The position numbers and the translations under genes are program-made. 64,000 nucleotides of DNA. Origin: DAHUYF01 sp035945115. GTDB taxonomy: Bacteria; Pseudomonadota; Alphaproteobacteria; ATCC43930; CGMCC-115725. Shown here one piece after another: positions 50,055-61,766 of this stretch; position 1 is the stretch's first letter; every line of letters begins with the position of its first letter. The stretch is taken from contig DASZAN010000221.1 of NCBI GenBank assembly GCA_035945115.1, positions 1-64,000 on the forward strand, given 5' to 3'. Under the pieces are notes generated by a model. The model was not told the DNA's origin and searched no databases. It saw nothing but the letters and a program-made list of their open reading frames with translations.

Positions 50055-51194
50055 TCACTCCCGCCGCAGCACCAGACTCACATGCGAGGACATGACGCCG
50101 CCATCGCCGTGAATGAAGGCAAGATCCGGCTCACGCAGCTGACGCACACCCGCCTCGCCGCGCAGCTGGCGGCAAGCCTCGACGATATGGGCGAGGCCGC
50201 CGGCGACGCCGCTGTGGCCGAAGGAGAGGAGCCCGCCATGGGTATTGAGCGGCCATCGCCCGTCGCGCGCGAAGACGCCATCGCGCGCCATCGCGGCGGC
50301 TCGGCCGCGCGGTGCGAATCCGGTCTCCTCGAGCAGCGCCAGAAGCGTGATCGTGAAGGAATCATAGATGGCAAGCACATCGACCTCGTCGTGGGTCGCA
50401 CGCGCTTCGCCGAGCGCGCGCTCGGCGCAGTCGGCAAGGTCGAAATCGGCGAGATCCGCCGCGGCGCTCACATGCTGGTGCGGATGCACCTGTGCCGCAC
50501 CGGCGATGCGCACGCGCACATCCGGCGCTTCCGATCTCACCAGCACGGCGGCGGCTCCATCCGAGACCGGGCAGCAATCGAGAAGCTTCAAGGGCGTGGC
50601 GATCGGCCGCGAGGAGAGCACGTCCTCGATGGTGATGGGCTTCCTGAGGTGTGCGCCCGGATGCAGCGCGGCGTGACGCCGCATCAGCACGGCGAATTCG
50701 GCGAGATCGCGCTCGCTCACGCCGTGGAGATGCGTGTAGCGGGAGGCAAAGAGCGCGTAATAGGCGGGAATGGTCGGGCCGAAAGGAACTTCGTAATCGT
50801 GATGACCCACTTGCGCGAGCATGGCGACGGCGTTGTCGCGGCCCTGTCCGGTCAAACGATTGTCGCCGGCGACGACAAGCACGTGCCGGCACTGCCCGAT
50901 CGCGACCAGCCGATGCGCCAGCATCACCATAAGCCCGCCGGTGGCGCCGCCCGCTTGCAGCGCATGGGCGTAGCGGGGGCGGAGCCCGAAATATTCGGCA
51001 AAGAGGGTCGCCAGCATGAGATGCGGCAAGGTGCCGGAATAGCCGCAGAGGAGGCCGTCGACGGCCTCGCGCGGGAGACCCGCTTGGGCAAGCGCCGCTG
51101 CGCCGGCCGTGGCCATGAGCGAGAGCGGTGTCTCGCCGTCGAGGCGACCGTAGGGGGTGTCGCCGACCCCAGCGATCCAGGACGCGCCGCTCAC
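50055..51194 (-). CDS. SCP2-thiolase-like protein lacking the nucleophilic cysteine
   Basis: This 379-residue thiolase-fold protein has GLLCGYSGTLPHLMLATLFAEY, CPVSDGAAAVLV, LAIYDSFTITLLALLEETGF, NTHGGLLSFGHSG and HGDGGVMSSH, as in SCP2-type thiolases. At the place of the usual nucleophile (CxS/TG in the helix after the first core strand) it reads LQAGGATGG, with no Cys. Thiolase-like aldolases such as steroid Ltp2 share this change and work with a DUF35 partner, as here. It therefore probably splits a hydroxyacyl-CoA by retro-aldol cleavage rather than thiolysis. The start is uncertain: GTG at 51194 overlaps the preceding stop; GTG at 51221 is possible. Confidence 0.8.
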   Translation of the reverse strand: MSGASWIAGVGDTPYGRLDGETPLSLMATAGAAALAQAGLPREAVDGLLCGYSGTLPHLMLATLFAEYFGLRPRYAHALQAGGATGGLMVMLAHRLVAIGQCRHVLVVAGDNRLTGQGRDNAVAMLAQVGHHDYEVPFGPTIPAYYALFASRYTHLHGVSERDLAEFAVLMRRHAALHPGAHLRKPITIEDVLSSRPIATPLKLLDCCPVSDGAAAVLVRSEAPDVRVRIAGAAQVHPHQHVSAAADLADFDLADCAERALGEARATHDEVDVLAIYDSFTITLLALLEETGFAPRGRAAAMARDGVFARDGRWPLNTHGGLLSFGHSGVAGGLAHIVEACRQLRGEAGVRQLREPDLAFIHGDGGVMSSHVSLVLRRE

Positions 51195-52153
51195 GGTTGG
51201 CGCAGCATCGCCTCGATGCACTCCTGGACGGCGAGCCCTTCGCGGAAGCTCGGCAGCGCATGCGGTTTGCCGGCGAGCATGGCGTCGAGCGCGTCGAGTT
51301 GCGCCATGTAGGAGCGCTCGCGCACCGAGCCTTCACCGAAATCGACCTCGAGCCAGCCGCCGTTGATGCGGCGCTTCAGACTGTACCAATCGTGCAGCTC
51401 GAACGCGCCGTTGGCCGCCGTGAGGACCCAGCGGTTCATGTCCTCGATCGCGCCCCCCACATGGCCGCGAAGGCTCACCGGGACTTTGCCGGCCGTGAGC
51501 CGCGCCGCGATCGCCTGTTCGGCCGAGATGCCGTCCGCTGGATAGCCGACGCGGCACTCCTCGATCACTATCGGCCCCAGCAGCCGCTGGGTCAAAAAGA
51601 TGAAGTGCGAGAGCACCTCGCGGACGAATCCTCCTTCCTCGCGCCGGCCAAGCCAGGCCGCCGGGGCCTGCCAGGCGCGCGGCCAGCGGGTGAAGGCGAC
51701 CTCGATGTCGAGGCGCTGCACTGAGCCGAGCTCGCCCGATTTGAGTCCAGTGGCGATGGCGCGCACCGCGGGTGCCGAAGCGAAGGGGAAATTGATGGCG
51801 GCGCGGCGCTGCTCGACTTCGACCCGCGCAACCGCGGCGCGGCAGACTTCGAGGTCGATCGCCAACGGCTTCTCGCAGAAAACCGCTTTCCTGGCGGAAA
51901 AAGCTGCGGCGGCATAGGCGAGGTGGACGCTGGGCGGGGCCGCGATATAGAGGCAGCCAACCCGCTCATCGGCGATGAGGTCGGCGGCATCGCGGGCAAA
52001 GCGCGCGTTGGGCGCGAGCGCCCGCAGCTTCTCCGCGGCGGCGGGCGTCGGATCCCACGCCGCCGCCACAGCGAAAGCCGGGTGCTTACCCATGTTGCGC
52101 AGCATGCGCTCGCCCATCACACCGAGGCCGATGATGCCGATGCCGTGCGCCAT
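51191..52153 (-). CDS. Gfo/Idh/MocA family oxidoreductase
   Basis: This 320-residue protein has an N-terminal NAD(P)-binding fold (GIGIIGLGVMGERMLRNMG) and the EKP motif (AVFCEKPLAIDLEVC, catalytic Lys) near residue 93, then a C-terminal alpha/beta domain. Members oxidise sugars, inositols or similar alcohols. The final block (ALDAMLAGKPHALPSFREGLAVQECIEAMLRQ) is the standard C-terminal helix. It is the first gene of the operon with the thiolase-like, DUF35 and acyl-CoA synthetase genes, so the pathway probably runs from a hydroxylated compound to an acyl-CoA. Confidence 0.9.
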   Translation of the reverse strand: MAHGIGIIGLGVMGERMLRNMGKHPAFAVAAAWDPTPAAAEKLRALAPNARFARDAADLIADERVGCLYIAAPPSVHLAYAAAAFSARKAVFCEKPLAIDLEVCRAAVARVEVEQRRAAINFPFASAPAVRAIATGLKSGELGSVQRLDIEVAFTRWPRAWQAPAAWLGRREEGGFVREVLSHFIFLTQRLLGPIVIEECRVGYPADGISAEQAIAARLTAGKVPVSLRGHVGGAIEDMNRWVLTAANGAFELHDWYSLKRRINGGWLEVDFGEGSVRERSYMAQLDALDAMLAGKPHALPSFREGLAVQECIEAMLRQP

Positions 52154-52466
52154 TGCCGGCTGTCCTTTTCTTTGGTCCCGTCGCGGCGTGGAGGTTTAGG
52201 GGGCGAGGGCAATGGAGGCAACCACGCGGTGCGGGCGCGGCCATGCAAGTTATCCCCGATATCCACACAGATTCGCACGACCTGCCACAATCTTGATCCG
52301 AGGCGACGAAACATGTGCGTGCTTCTATGCAGAGAAGATTGACCGACGCTCACACACCTCTTGATCGTCGATCGTTTTTGCTCCAGGGTTCAATTCGAGG
52401 AACGCTGCTCGCGCCAAGAAGCGACGCCAGTCGCCAGCCGGCGGGGGAAGCACCGAGGGAGGGTTC
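52154..52466. other. divergent intergenic region, oxidoreductase / rpfF
   Basis: This 313-base region lies between the oxidoreductase start and the DSF synthase gene and must contain both promoters. Small palindromic bits (GATCGTCGATCG near 52363) are seen, but no convincing binding site. GGGAGGGTTC before 52467 is the ribosome binding site of rpfF. No coding potential is apparent. Confidence 0.5.
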
Positions 52467-53474
52467 ATGACGCTAAGGTCGCACCTTATCGGCGATCCGC
52501 TTGCGCGTGCAGGTGTCGCCTTAGGTCAACTGGCCACCGACGATGCGGTGGTGGAGCTGCCAAGACATCGCGAGAGGGGGCCAGACTCAGGTCGGGTCGC
52601 GGCCATCATCGCCGGGCAGTCGCTCGGGGAATTCGACCTCCATTATGACCGGGATGAGCGCGTCCTCTGGTGCTATTTCGATTTCAGCGGCCGACCTTGC
52701 TTCACGCCCGAGGTGCTCGAAGAGGCGCAGCGGGTTCAGGGCTTGTTGCGCACTCTTTCGACCGAGCACGAGGCGACGGAACCGCCCGTCCGATATCTCG
52801 TGCTCGGCTCACGCGTCCGCGGCCTCTGGAACGCCGGTGGTGACCTCGCACTCTTCGCCGAGCTCATCCGCCGCGGCGATCGCGACGGCCTTCGGCGCTA
52901 TGCCCGCACCTGCTGCGAGGTCGGCTTCACCAACAACACGCTCCATGATCTGCCGATCATCAGCATCGCCCTCGTCCAGGGCGAGGCGCTGGGTGGCGGC
53001 TTCGAGGCGGTGCTGTCGAGCAATGTCATCATCGCCGAGCGCAGAGCGCGCTTCGGCCTGCCGGAGATCCTGTTCAATCTCTTCCCCGGCATGGGTGCGG
53101 TCTCGTTCCTGTCGCGGCGGATCGCACCGGGCCTTGCCGAGCGCATGATCCTGAGCGGCGAGATTTACACTGCCGAGCAGCTTTATGAGCAAGGCGTGAT
53201 CGATGTGCTCGCCGCCGACGGCGCCGGCGTCGACGCGGTCTATTCCTATATCGGCCGGGGCGGCAAGCGGCACGGCGCCCATGTGGCCGTGCGCCAAGCT
53301 CAGCGCATCGTCAACCCCGTGCGCCTCGAGGAGCTCACGGGAATTGCCGATCTCTGGGTCGAGGCGGCGCTCAAGCTCAGCGATGCCGACATCCGCAAGA
53401 TGTTGCGCCTTGCGGCGGCGCAAGACCGTCGCCGCACCCGCGAGCGCGAGCCGCACCAGGTACCGGCGGAATAA
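52467..53474 (+). CDS. rpfF: diffusible signal factor (DSF) synthase RpfF
   Basis: This 335-residue crotonase-fold enzyme has the RpfF-specific features rather than general enoyl-CoA hydratase: GGDLALFAELIRRGDRDGL, IALVQGEALGGGFEAVLSSNVIIAE and LPEILFNLFPGMGAVSFLSRRI. The two catalytic Glu are E180 and E200, 20 residues apart as in the Xanthomonas enzyme (E141 and E161). RpfF dehydrates and hydrolyses 3-hydroxyacyl-ACP to a cis-2-enoic acid used for cell-cell signalling. It is convergent with an RpfC-like sensor, the same arrangement as in Xanthomonas. Confidence 0.92.
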   Translation: MTLRSHLIGDPLARAGVALGQLATDDAVVELPRHRERGPDSGRVAAIIAGQSLGEFDLHYDRDERVLWCYFDFSGRPCFTPEVLEEAQRVQGLLRTLSTEHEATEPPVRYLVLGSRVRGLWNAGGDLALFAELIRRGDRDGLRRYARTCCEVGFTNNTLHDLPIISIALVQGEALGGGFEAVLSSNVIIAERRARFGLPEILFNLFPGMGAVSFLSRRIAPGLAERMILSGEIYTAEQLYEQGVIDVLAADGAGVDAVYSYIGRGGKRHGAHVAVRQAQRIVNPVRLEELTGIADLWVEAALKLSDADIRKMLRLAAAQDRRRTREREPHQVPAE

Positions 53475-53504
53475 CCGGATCTTCCTTTTTCAATGGCGCT
53501 TGCG

Positions 53505-56291
<2,787 letters not shown>

Positions 56292-56479
56292 CGGGCGGTC
56301 TGCCGACCTCTCCCCCACGCCACCCGGACTGCTCGCATAAACCCTCAGGCGTGCCCGCCGAAATGGCTCGCCCGTCCTTGCATACTGCCGATGATGCCAG
56401 AAAAAATCTACAGCTAGATGGTACTAGGCCGCGGGCGACGAGATATTGAATGGATCTGGTCGCAAAACGATGCCGTTCC

Positions 56480-58168
56480 TCAAGTGTTTCTAGTACCTTC
56501 GGACAACATCACCCTCTCCCGCGGCAGCCACACCGTCACCGTCGTGCCGGCCCCCTTCTCGCTCGCGATGTCGAGCCGGCCACCATGCAGGTCGACAAGG
56601 CCGATAGCGAGTGGCAGGCCGAGACCGGTGCCGGGGTGCTTGCGGTTCCAGGTGCTGGCGACCTGGCCGAAGCGGGTGATCGCGGTGGCGACCTCGTTGC
56701 CATCCATACCGATGCCGCGATCGACCACATCGATATAGAGGCCGTCGCTCTCGAGGCGGCCGCGCACCAGCACGCGACCCCCGGCATGGCTGAACTTGAT
56801 GGCGTTGGTGATGAGGTTTAGAACGATCTGCTTCAGCTTGAGCGCGTCGGCGCGCACCAGCGGCAGGTCCGACGGAATCTCGTGGTCGATGCCTACCTCG
56901 AGCGCGCGCGCCCGTTCGACAACGAGGTGGAGAATGTCGCGCACCATTTGGCCGATCTCGACCTCTTCCTCCTCGAGCTCGACCTTGCCAGCTTCGAGCT
57001 TCGAAACGTCGAGGATGTCGCTGATGATGCCAAGGAGATGATGCGCGCTGGACGCGATGTCGCGGGCATAGCCGGCGTAGCGCGCGCTGCCGAGCGGCCC
57101 CAGCACCTCGTCTGCCATGACTTGCGAGAAGCCGATGATGGCGTTCAACGGCGTGCGCAGCTCGTGGCTCATATTGGCGAGGAATTCGGTCTTGCTGCGG
57201 CTCGCGAGCTCCGCCTCTTCCTTGGCAGCGAGCAGCGCCAGCTCCGCTTCTTTGCGGTCGGAGATGTCGAGCGAGGCGGTGACGACCAGCGACGGCCGCC
57301 CATCGTGGTCGTTGAGCAGCGCTTTCGTCGTCAGCAGCACGCGGCTTTCGCCGCTGGGTAGGACGAGCGCTTCCTCAAAGGAGCCCGGGGGGTCGATGCC
57401 GACGACGATGCGGCGGTCGCGCTCCATCGCCGCGCGCGTTTCGGGCGCGTCCTTCACCGCCACCGGCGTCAAGCCCACGATCGAAGCGACGGGCTGGCCG
57501 ATGTGACGCGCATAGAAGTCGTTGATGAAGACGTAGCGTCCCTCGCGGTCGGTGGCGCTCACCAGCACCGGCACCGCGTCGATGACGCGCATCAAGAGCT
57601 CGTGGCTGTGCCGGAGCGCATCCTTGTGGCGCTGCTCCTCAACGAGAATCTGCTCCTCGAGCGAGGATGCACGCTCCTTCAGCAAAAGTTGCTGGCGTCG
57701 GAGCATCAGCAGGTTGCGCGAGCGCACGCGGAACTCGTGATGGTCGACGGGGCTGAGCAGGAAGTCGGTGGCGCCCGCCTCGAGCGCCTGATAGCGCAAA
57801 TCGCGGTCCTCATAGGCGGTGATCACCATCACCGGCACATCGACGCAGGATTGGAGCGAGCGGAAGCGGCGGATGAACTCGGCGCCATCCATGTCCGGCA
57901 TCTTGAAATCGGTGATGACGAGATCCGGTGGCTGTGCCTGGGCCTGATCGAGGGCGCGCTGCGGGTGATCGAAGGTCTGCACGTCCACACGACTGTCGAG
58001 CGACGCCGCGAGCCGCTCGAGAATCTTAAGGTTGGTGATGCGATCGTCGATGATCGCGATGGTCTGGCGTCTCACGCGCTGTTCCAGCCCCGCAGTCCCC
58101 CGATCCGGCCGGCCAGGAGTATCGGCGGGATGGGGGCGCGCGGCAAGTCGCTGTTGTCGGTCATTCAT
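56480..58168 (-). CDS. RpfG-type receiver fused to PAS and histidine kinase
   Basis: This 562-residue protein begins with a receiver (about 35-155; TIAIIDDRITNLKILERLA, phospho-Asp in LVITDFKMPDMDG near 88, then EFRVRSRNLLMLRRQQ), which resembles the receiver and linker of RpfG. RpfG continues with HD-GYP, but here follows a coiled coil (about 150-185), a PAS domain (about 190-305), HisKA with His in NMSHELRTPLNAIIGFS (near 334) and HATPase_c (GTGLGLPLAIGLVDLHGG). No c-di-GMP phosphodiesterase is present. It lies upstream of the RpfC-like gene on the same strand and probably takes its phosphoryl group. Confidence 0.88.
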   Translation of the reverse strand: MNDRQQRLAARPHPADTPGRPDRGTAGLEQRVRRQTIAIIDDRITNLKILERLAASLDSRVDVQTFDHPQRALDQAQAQPPDLVITDFKMPDMDGAEFIRRFRSLQSCVDVPVMVITAYEDRDLRYQALEAGATDFLLSPVDHHEFRVRSRNLLMLRRQQLLLKERASSLEEQILVEEQRHKDALRHSHELLMRVIDAVPVLVSATDREGRYVFINDFYARHIGQPVASIVGLTPVAVKDAPETRAAMERDRRIVVGIDPPGSFEEALVLPSGESRVLLTTKALLNDHDGRPSLVVTASLDISDRKEAELALLAAKEEAELASRSKTEFLANMSHELRTPLNAIIGFSQVMADEVLGPLGSARYAGYARDIASSAHHLLGIISDILDVSKLEAGKVELEEEEVEIGQMVRDILHLVVERARALEVGIDHEIPSDLPLVRADALKLKQIVLNLITNAIKFSHAGGRVLVRGRLESDGLYIDVVDRGIGMDGNEVATAITRFGQVASTWNRKHPGTGLGLPLAIGLVDLHGGRLDIASEKGAGTTVTVWLPRERVMLSEGTRNT

Positions 58169-58279
58169 GCGAATTGCTCACGATGGATGCGGCGACGGCC
58201 CTCGCCTCGCCCCGGTGTTGTCGCCGCCGGCGCCGGTAGGCGGACCGGTCGGGCAAATTTGCGCCAATTTGTCGAAATG

Positions 58280-59038
58280 CTAGGCCGCAAGCGTCAACCT
58301 CGCTTCTCCCACGCCGGCGAAATGCACGACGACGTTCGCCGGTGCCGGCAATGTGATCAATCCGGTATGCGTGCCCGTGGTGACGATGTCGCCGGCTGCG
58401 AGGCCGCGGCCGCGCCGGGCGCAGTGATTGGCGAGCCAGGCGAGCAAACGCCGCGGATGGCCCGCGGCATTGCCGCCGATGGCGCGTACCCTCTCCGCGC
58501 CATCAACGTCGAGGGAGACGGGCTGTCGGAGAAAATCGATTTGCCGCCAATCGGGAACGGCCGCGCCGCGGCAGAAGCCATAATTCGCGAGGTTGTCGGC
58601 GAGCAAGGCGAGCTTGTCTGCCGCCTGCGGATCGGCAAAGCGCGACTGCACCAACTCGATCGCCGGGTGGAGGGTATCGATCGCGTCCCACACCTCGTCC
58701 TCGCCATATGCTTGGCCGCGTGGCGGGAGCGCGCGGGCGAAACGGAAGGCAAGCTCGCCCTCGATGCCGACCGAGACGCCGGCCGGCAATTCCCAGCGCG
58801 CCGGGCTCGGGCGCGTGCCCGCGGCGAGCAACGGCGCGGCGCTCGGCTCCGCGGTGGGGCTGCTCGCGCCCACCTTCCAACCGCCGACCGCGCCCAGCGC
58901 CGCAACCACGGCGGCTTGCACGGCGTACGCCTCTTCTTCGCTCGCTGGCACGAACGACCTCGATAGCCGCCCGAGTTGCTCCCGCTTGCGGCGAGCGTGC
59001 AGCAATGTGTCCGCGAGCGCCTTCACCCGATCGGTCAT
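58280..59038 (-). CDS. 2-keto-4-pentenoate hydratase-like protein (MhpD/FAH family)
   Basis: This 252-residue protein has the MhpD/fumarylacetoacetate-hydrolase fold signature: GGWKVGASSPTAEPSAAPLLA, GIEGELAFRFARALPP (metal-binding Glu pair) and a C-terminal AAGDIVTTGTHTGLI. It should hydrate or decarboxylate 2-oxo-pent-4-enoate-type compounds in aromatic or meta-cleavage routes. Its start overlaps the aminotransferase stop by 4 bases, so both enzymes are made together, which suggests processing of a keto acid by the pair. Confidence 0.88.
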   Translation of the reverse strand: MTDRVKALADTLLHARRKREQLGRLSRSFVPASEEEAYAVQAAVVAALGAVGGWKVGASSPTAEPSAAPLLAAGTRPSPARWELPAGVSVGIEGELAFRFARALPPRGQAYGEDEVWDAIDTLHPAIELVQSRFADPQAADKLALLADNLANYGFCRGAAVPDWRQIDFLRQPVSLDVDGAERVRAIGGNAAGHPRRLLAWLANHCARRGRGLAAGDIVTTGTHTGLITLPAPANVVVHFAGVGEARLTLAA

Positions 59039-60234
59039 CGCTGCGCCGCGGCGCGCGCCGGCGCTGCCATCATATTGCCGGCGAGATAGCTCATGGCGGC
59101 GTCGACGCCGCCGCGGCGATGCGGCACGCCGGCGAGCACGAGGCCCATCTCGACGCCGCCCAAGGTGCCGATCAGCATGAGCTCGTTGAACCAGCCGAGA
59201 TGGCCGATGCGGAACACCTTGCCCGCGAGCTTGCCGAGTCCGGTGCCGAGCGACATGTCGAAGCGGTCGAGCACGACGCGGCGCACCGCATCGGCGTCGT
59301 GTCCACTCGGCAGCAGCACGGCGGTCAGCGAATTGGAATGCGCCTTGGCATCGAGCGAGAGGAGCTCCAGCTCCCAGGCCTGAACCGCGCGCCGCGTCGC
59401 TTCGGCCAAGCGCGCATGGCGAGCGACGACATTATCGAGCCCTTCCTCCTCGAGCATGAGGATCGCTTCGCGCAGTCCGAAGAGCAGGTTGGTGGCGGGG
59501 GTGAACGGGAAGAAGCCGGTCTCGGCGGCCGCCAACATCGGCTGCCAATCCCAATAGGCGCGCGGCAGCTTTGCTTGCTTGCTGGCGGCAAGCGCCTTGG
59601 CCGAGAGCGCGTTGAAGCTGAGGCCGGGCGGGAGCATCAAGCCCTTTTGCGAGCCGCCGACGGTAACGTCGACGCCCCAGGCCTCGTGGCGGTACGCGAT
59701 CGAGGCGAGCGAGGAGATGGTGTCGACCAGCAGCAGCGCGGGATGGCGGGTGCGATTGATCGCGGCGCGGACCGCCGGAACGTCGCTGGTGACGGCGGTC
59801 GAGGTCTCGTTATGCACGACCATCACCGCTTTGATCGTGTGCGCCTTGTCAGCGCCGAGCCGCGTCTCCACTTCCACGGGATCGACGGGATGGCGCCAAT
59901 CCGTCGGCACGAATTCCACCGCGAGGCCGAGGCGCTTTGCCATGGCGTGCCAGAGCGTTGCGAAATGGCCCGTCTCGAAGGCGAGCACCCGGTCGCCCGG
60001 CGAGAGCGTGTTGACCAGCGCCGCTTCCCAGGCGCCGGTCCCCGATGATGGAAAGATGACGACGGGACCGGTCGTCTGAAACACGCGTTTCATCCCGGCG
60101 ACGACCGCCTTGCCAAGCTCGGCGAATTCCGGACCGCGATGATCGATGGTTGGCTGGTCGATCGCGCGCAGGACCCGGTCCGGGACGTTGGTCGGTCCCG
60201 GAATCTGCAGGAAATGCCTGCCCGTCTTAACCAT
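59035..60234 (-). CDS. serine-glyoxylate-type aminotransferase (class V)
   Basis: This 399-residue PLP enzyme shows FLQIPGPTNVPDRVLRAID, the internal aldimine Lys in DVTVGGSQKGLMLPPGLSF (near residue 200) and ATSDVPAVRAAIN-type region with the substrate loop. It fits serine-glyoxylate or alanine-glyoxylate transaminases that make glycine and hydroxypyruvate. Such proteins often use alternative donors; here coupling to an MhpD-like gene and the MFS carrier upstream argue for catabolic use. Its start lies 108 bases after the MFS stop on the same strand. Confidence 0.9.
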   Translation of the reverse strand: MVKTGRHFLQIPGPTNVPDRVLRAIDQPTIDHRGPEFAELGKAVVAGMKRVFQTTGPVVIFPSSGTGAWEAALVNTLSPGDRVLAFETGHFATLWHAMAKRLGLAVEFVPTDWRHPVDPVEVETRLGADKAHTIKAVMVVHNETSTAVTSDVPAVRAAINRTRHPALLLVDTISSLASIAYRHEAWGVDVTVGGSQKGLMLPPGLSFNALSAKALAASKQAKLPRAYWDWQPMLAAAETGFFPFTPATNLLFGLREAILMLEEEGLDNVVARHARLAEATRRAVQAWELELLSLDAKAHSNSLTAVLLPSGHDADAVRRVVLDRFDMSLGTGLGKLAGKVFRIGHLGWFNELMLIGTLGGVEMGLVLAGVPHRRGGVDAAMSYLAGNMMAAPARAAAQR

Positions 60235-60341
60235 GATCGCGCTCCTTGCCGGGAGGAGCGCGACTTTGCCTGGAAAGACACCTCATCCGCAAGCGCGCAC
60301 TTGCCTCATGGGGTGAAGCGAAGCAGCCGAGCGCACCATCG

Positions 60342-61619
60342 CTAAACAGCGCGCGCCGGCGCAACGGGCGCGCCACCCTCGATCGAGCGCTCGGGCCGCA
60401 TCCAAAAGGACAGCACTGCCCCTGCGAGCAATAGCAGGATGGAGCCTGCGAAGGGCAAGTTCCAATTCCCGGTGGCGTCGATGATGATCCCGAAGAGCCA
60501 GGGCGAGGCAATAGCGGCGATGGCGGAGCCGGTGTTCATGATGCCGCTCGCCGTGCCGGAATGCTGTGGCGCGATGTCCATGGGCACCGACCAGATCGGG
60601 CCGATGGTGAGCTCGAGACAGAAGAAGGCGGCGCCGAGGCAGAGCGCGAGCGTGCCGATCTCGGTCACGAAAAAGATCGGTGCGAGACAGAGGAGCGAGC
60701 CGAGGAAACTGCCGATGATGACGTTCCGCCGCGCCGTCGCCAAATTGCCGGTGAGCTTGAACGCCCAATCGCTCACCACGCCGCCCATGGTGTCGCCGAT
60801 GACGCCCGCGAACAGTACCGCCGAAGAGAAGAGCGCGGAGCGCTTCAAATCGAGATTGTGGCTGTGCTGCAGGTAAAGCGGGATCCAGCTCAGATATAGC
60901 CAGAGCGTCCAGCCGTAGCAGAAATAGACGATCGTCGTCGGCAGCATGCGCGGCACGAGCCGGCGCCAGGGCACCGCCGCCTCGCGCCGGCCGCCGCGAT
61001 AGGCCGGCAGGGTCGCCAATTCACGCTCGCTGATCCCGGGATGCTCTCCGGGGTTGTTGCGGAAATAGGCAATCCAGACCACCGCCCAGGCGAAGCTCGC
61101 AACGCCGAGGGCAACAAAGGAGGCGCGCCACGAGTAAAGCGCGATGAGACCCGCGACGATCGGCGGCGCCAGCGCATTGCCGGCGCGGGCGAAAGAGTGG
61201 GTGATGCCCTGGGCGAAGCCGCGCCGGCCGGCGCGCGTCCAGCTCGACATGGCGCGCGTCGCCGTCGGGAAGGTGGCGCCCTCGCCGAGGCCGAGCGCGA
61301 CGCGGGCGAGGATGAGACCCCAAAATCCGTTGGCAAGTCCGGTCAAGAGCGTGGCACTCGACCAGACCAAGCCACAAACGCCCAGCGTGAGGCGCGGTCC
61401 GAAGCGGTCGCCGATCCAGCCGCCGATGATCTGGAAAGCGGCATAGCTCCAGCCGAAGGCGGCGAAGATCGCGCCGTAATCGGCATTGCTCAAATGAAGC
61501 TCGCCCTTGAAGACGATCGCCGCCGTCGAGATGTTGACGCGATCGATATAAGTGATGGCATACATGAGGCAGAGCAGCAGCAGCACGATGCTGGTCGCCC
61601 AATAACCCGATTTGCGCAT
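60342..61619 (-). CDS. MFS transporter (anion:cation symporter type)
   Basis: This 425-residue protein has twelve membrane spans and the MFS motif between spans 2 and 3 (IIGGWIGDRFGPRLTLG). DRVNISTAA after the first span and VALGLGEGATFPTATRAMSSW are signatures of the ACS family, which imports organic acids such as hexuronates, phthalate or allantoate. GGGAAGG precedes the ATG at 61619. It lies directly upstream of the aminotransferase and hydratase genes, so it may import their substrate. It is divergent from the FAD/Fe-S dehydrogenase. Confidence 0.9.
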   Translation of the reverse strand: MRKSGYWATSIVLLLLCLMYAITYIDRVNISTAAIVFKGELHLSNADYGAIFAAFGWSYAAFQIIGGWIGDRFGPRLTLGVCGLVWSSATLLTGLANGFWGLILARVALGLGEGATFPTATRAMSSWTRAGRRGFAQGITHSFARAGNALAPPIVAGLIALYSWRASFVALGVASFAWAVVWIAYFRNNPGEHPGISERELATLPAYRGGRREAAVPWRRLVPRMLPTTIVYFCYGWTLWLYLSWIPLYLQHSHNLDLKRSALFSSAVLFAGVIGDTMGGVVSDWAFKLTGNLATARRNVIIGSFLGSLLCLAPIFFVTEIGTLALCLGAAFFCLELTIGPIWSVPMDIAPQHSGTASGIMNTGSAIAAIASPWLFGIIIDATGNWNLPFAGSILLLLAGAVLSFWMRPERSIEGGAPVAPARAV

Positions 61620-61766
61620 GACCTTCCCGCGGCTTTTCTCGCCGCGCCAAACTGCATAATGAGCGCTGGTGTCGCAAGTCACGTCCGCTGCTGCAAAACT
61701 TGCCCATGCGGCCGACCCTGGAAATGCGCGCACCGGTCGCTCTAATTTCGTTCTTCAGGAGGCATC

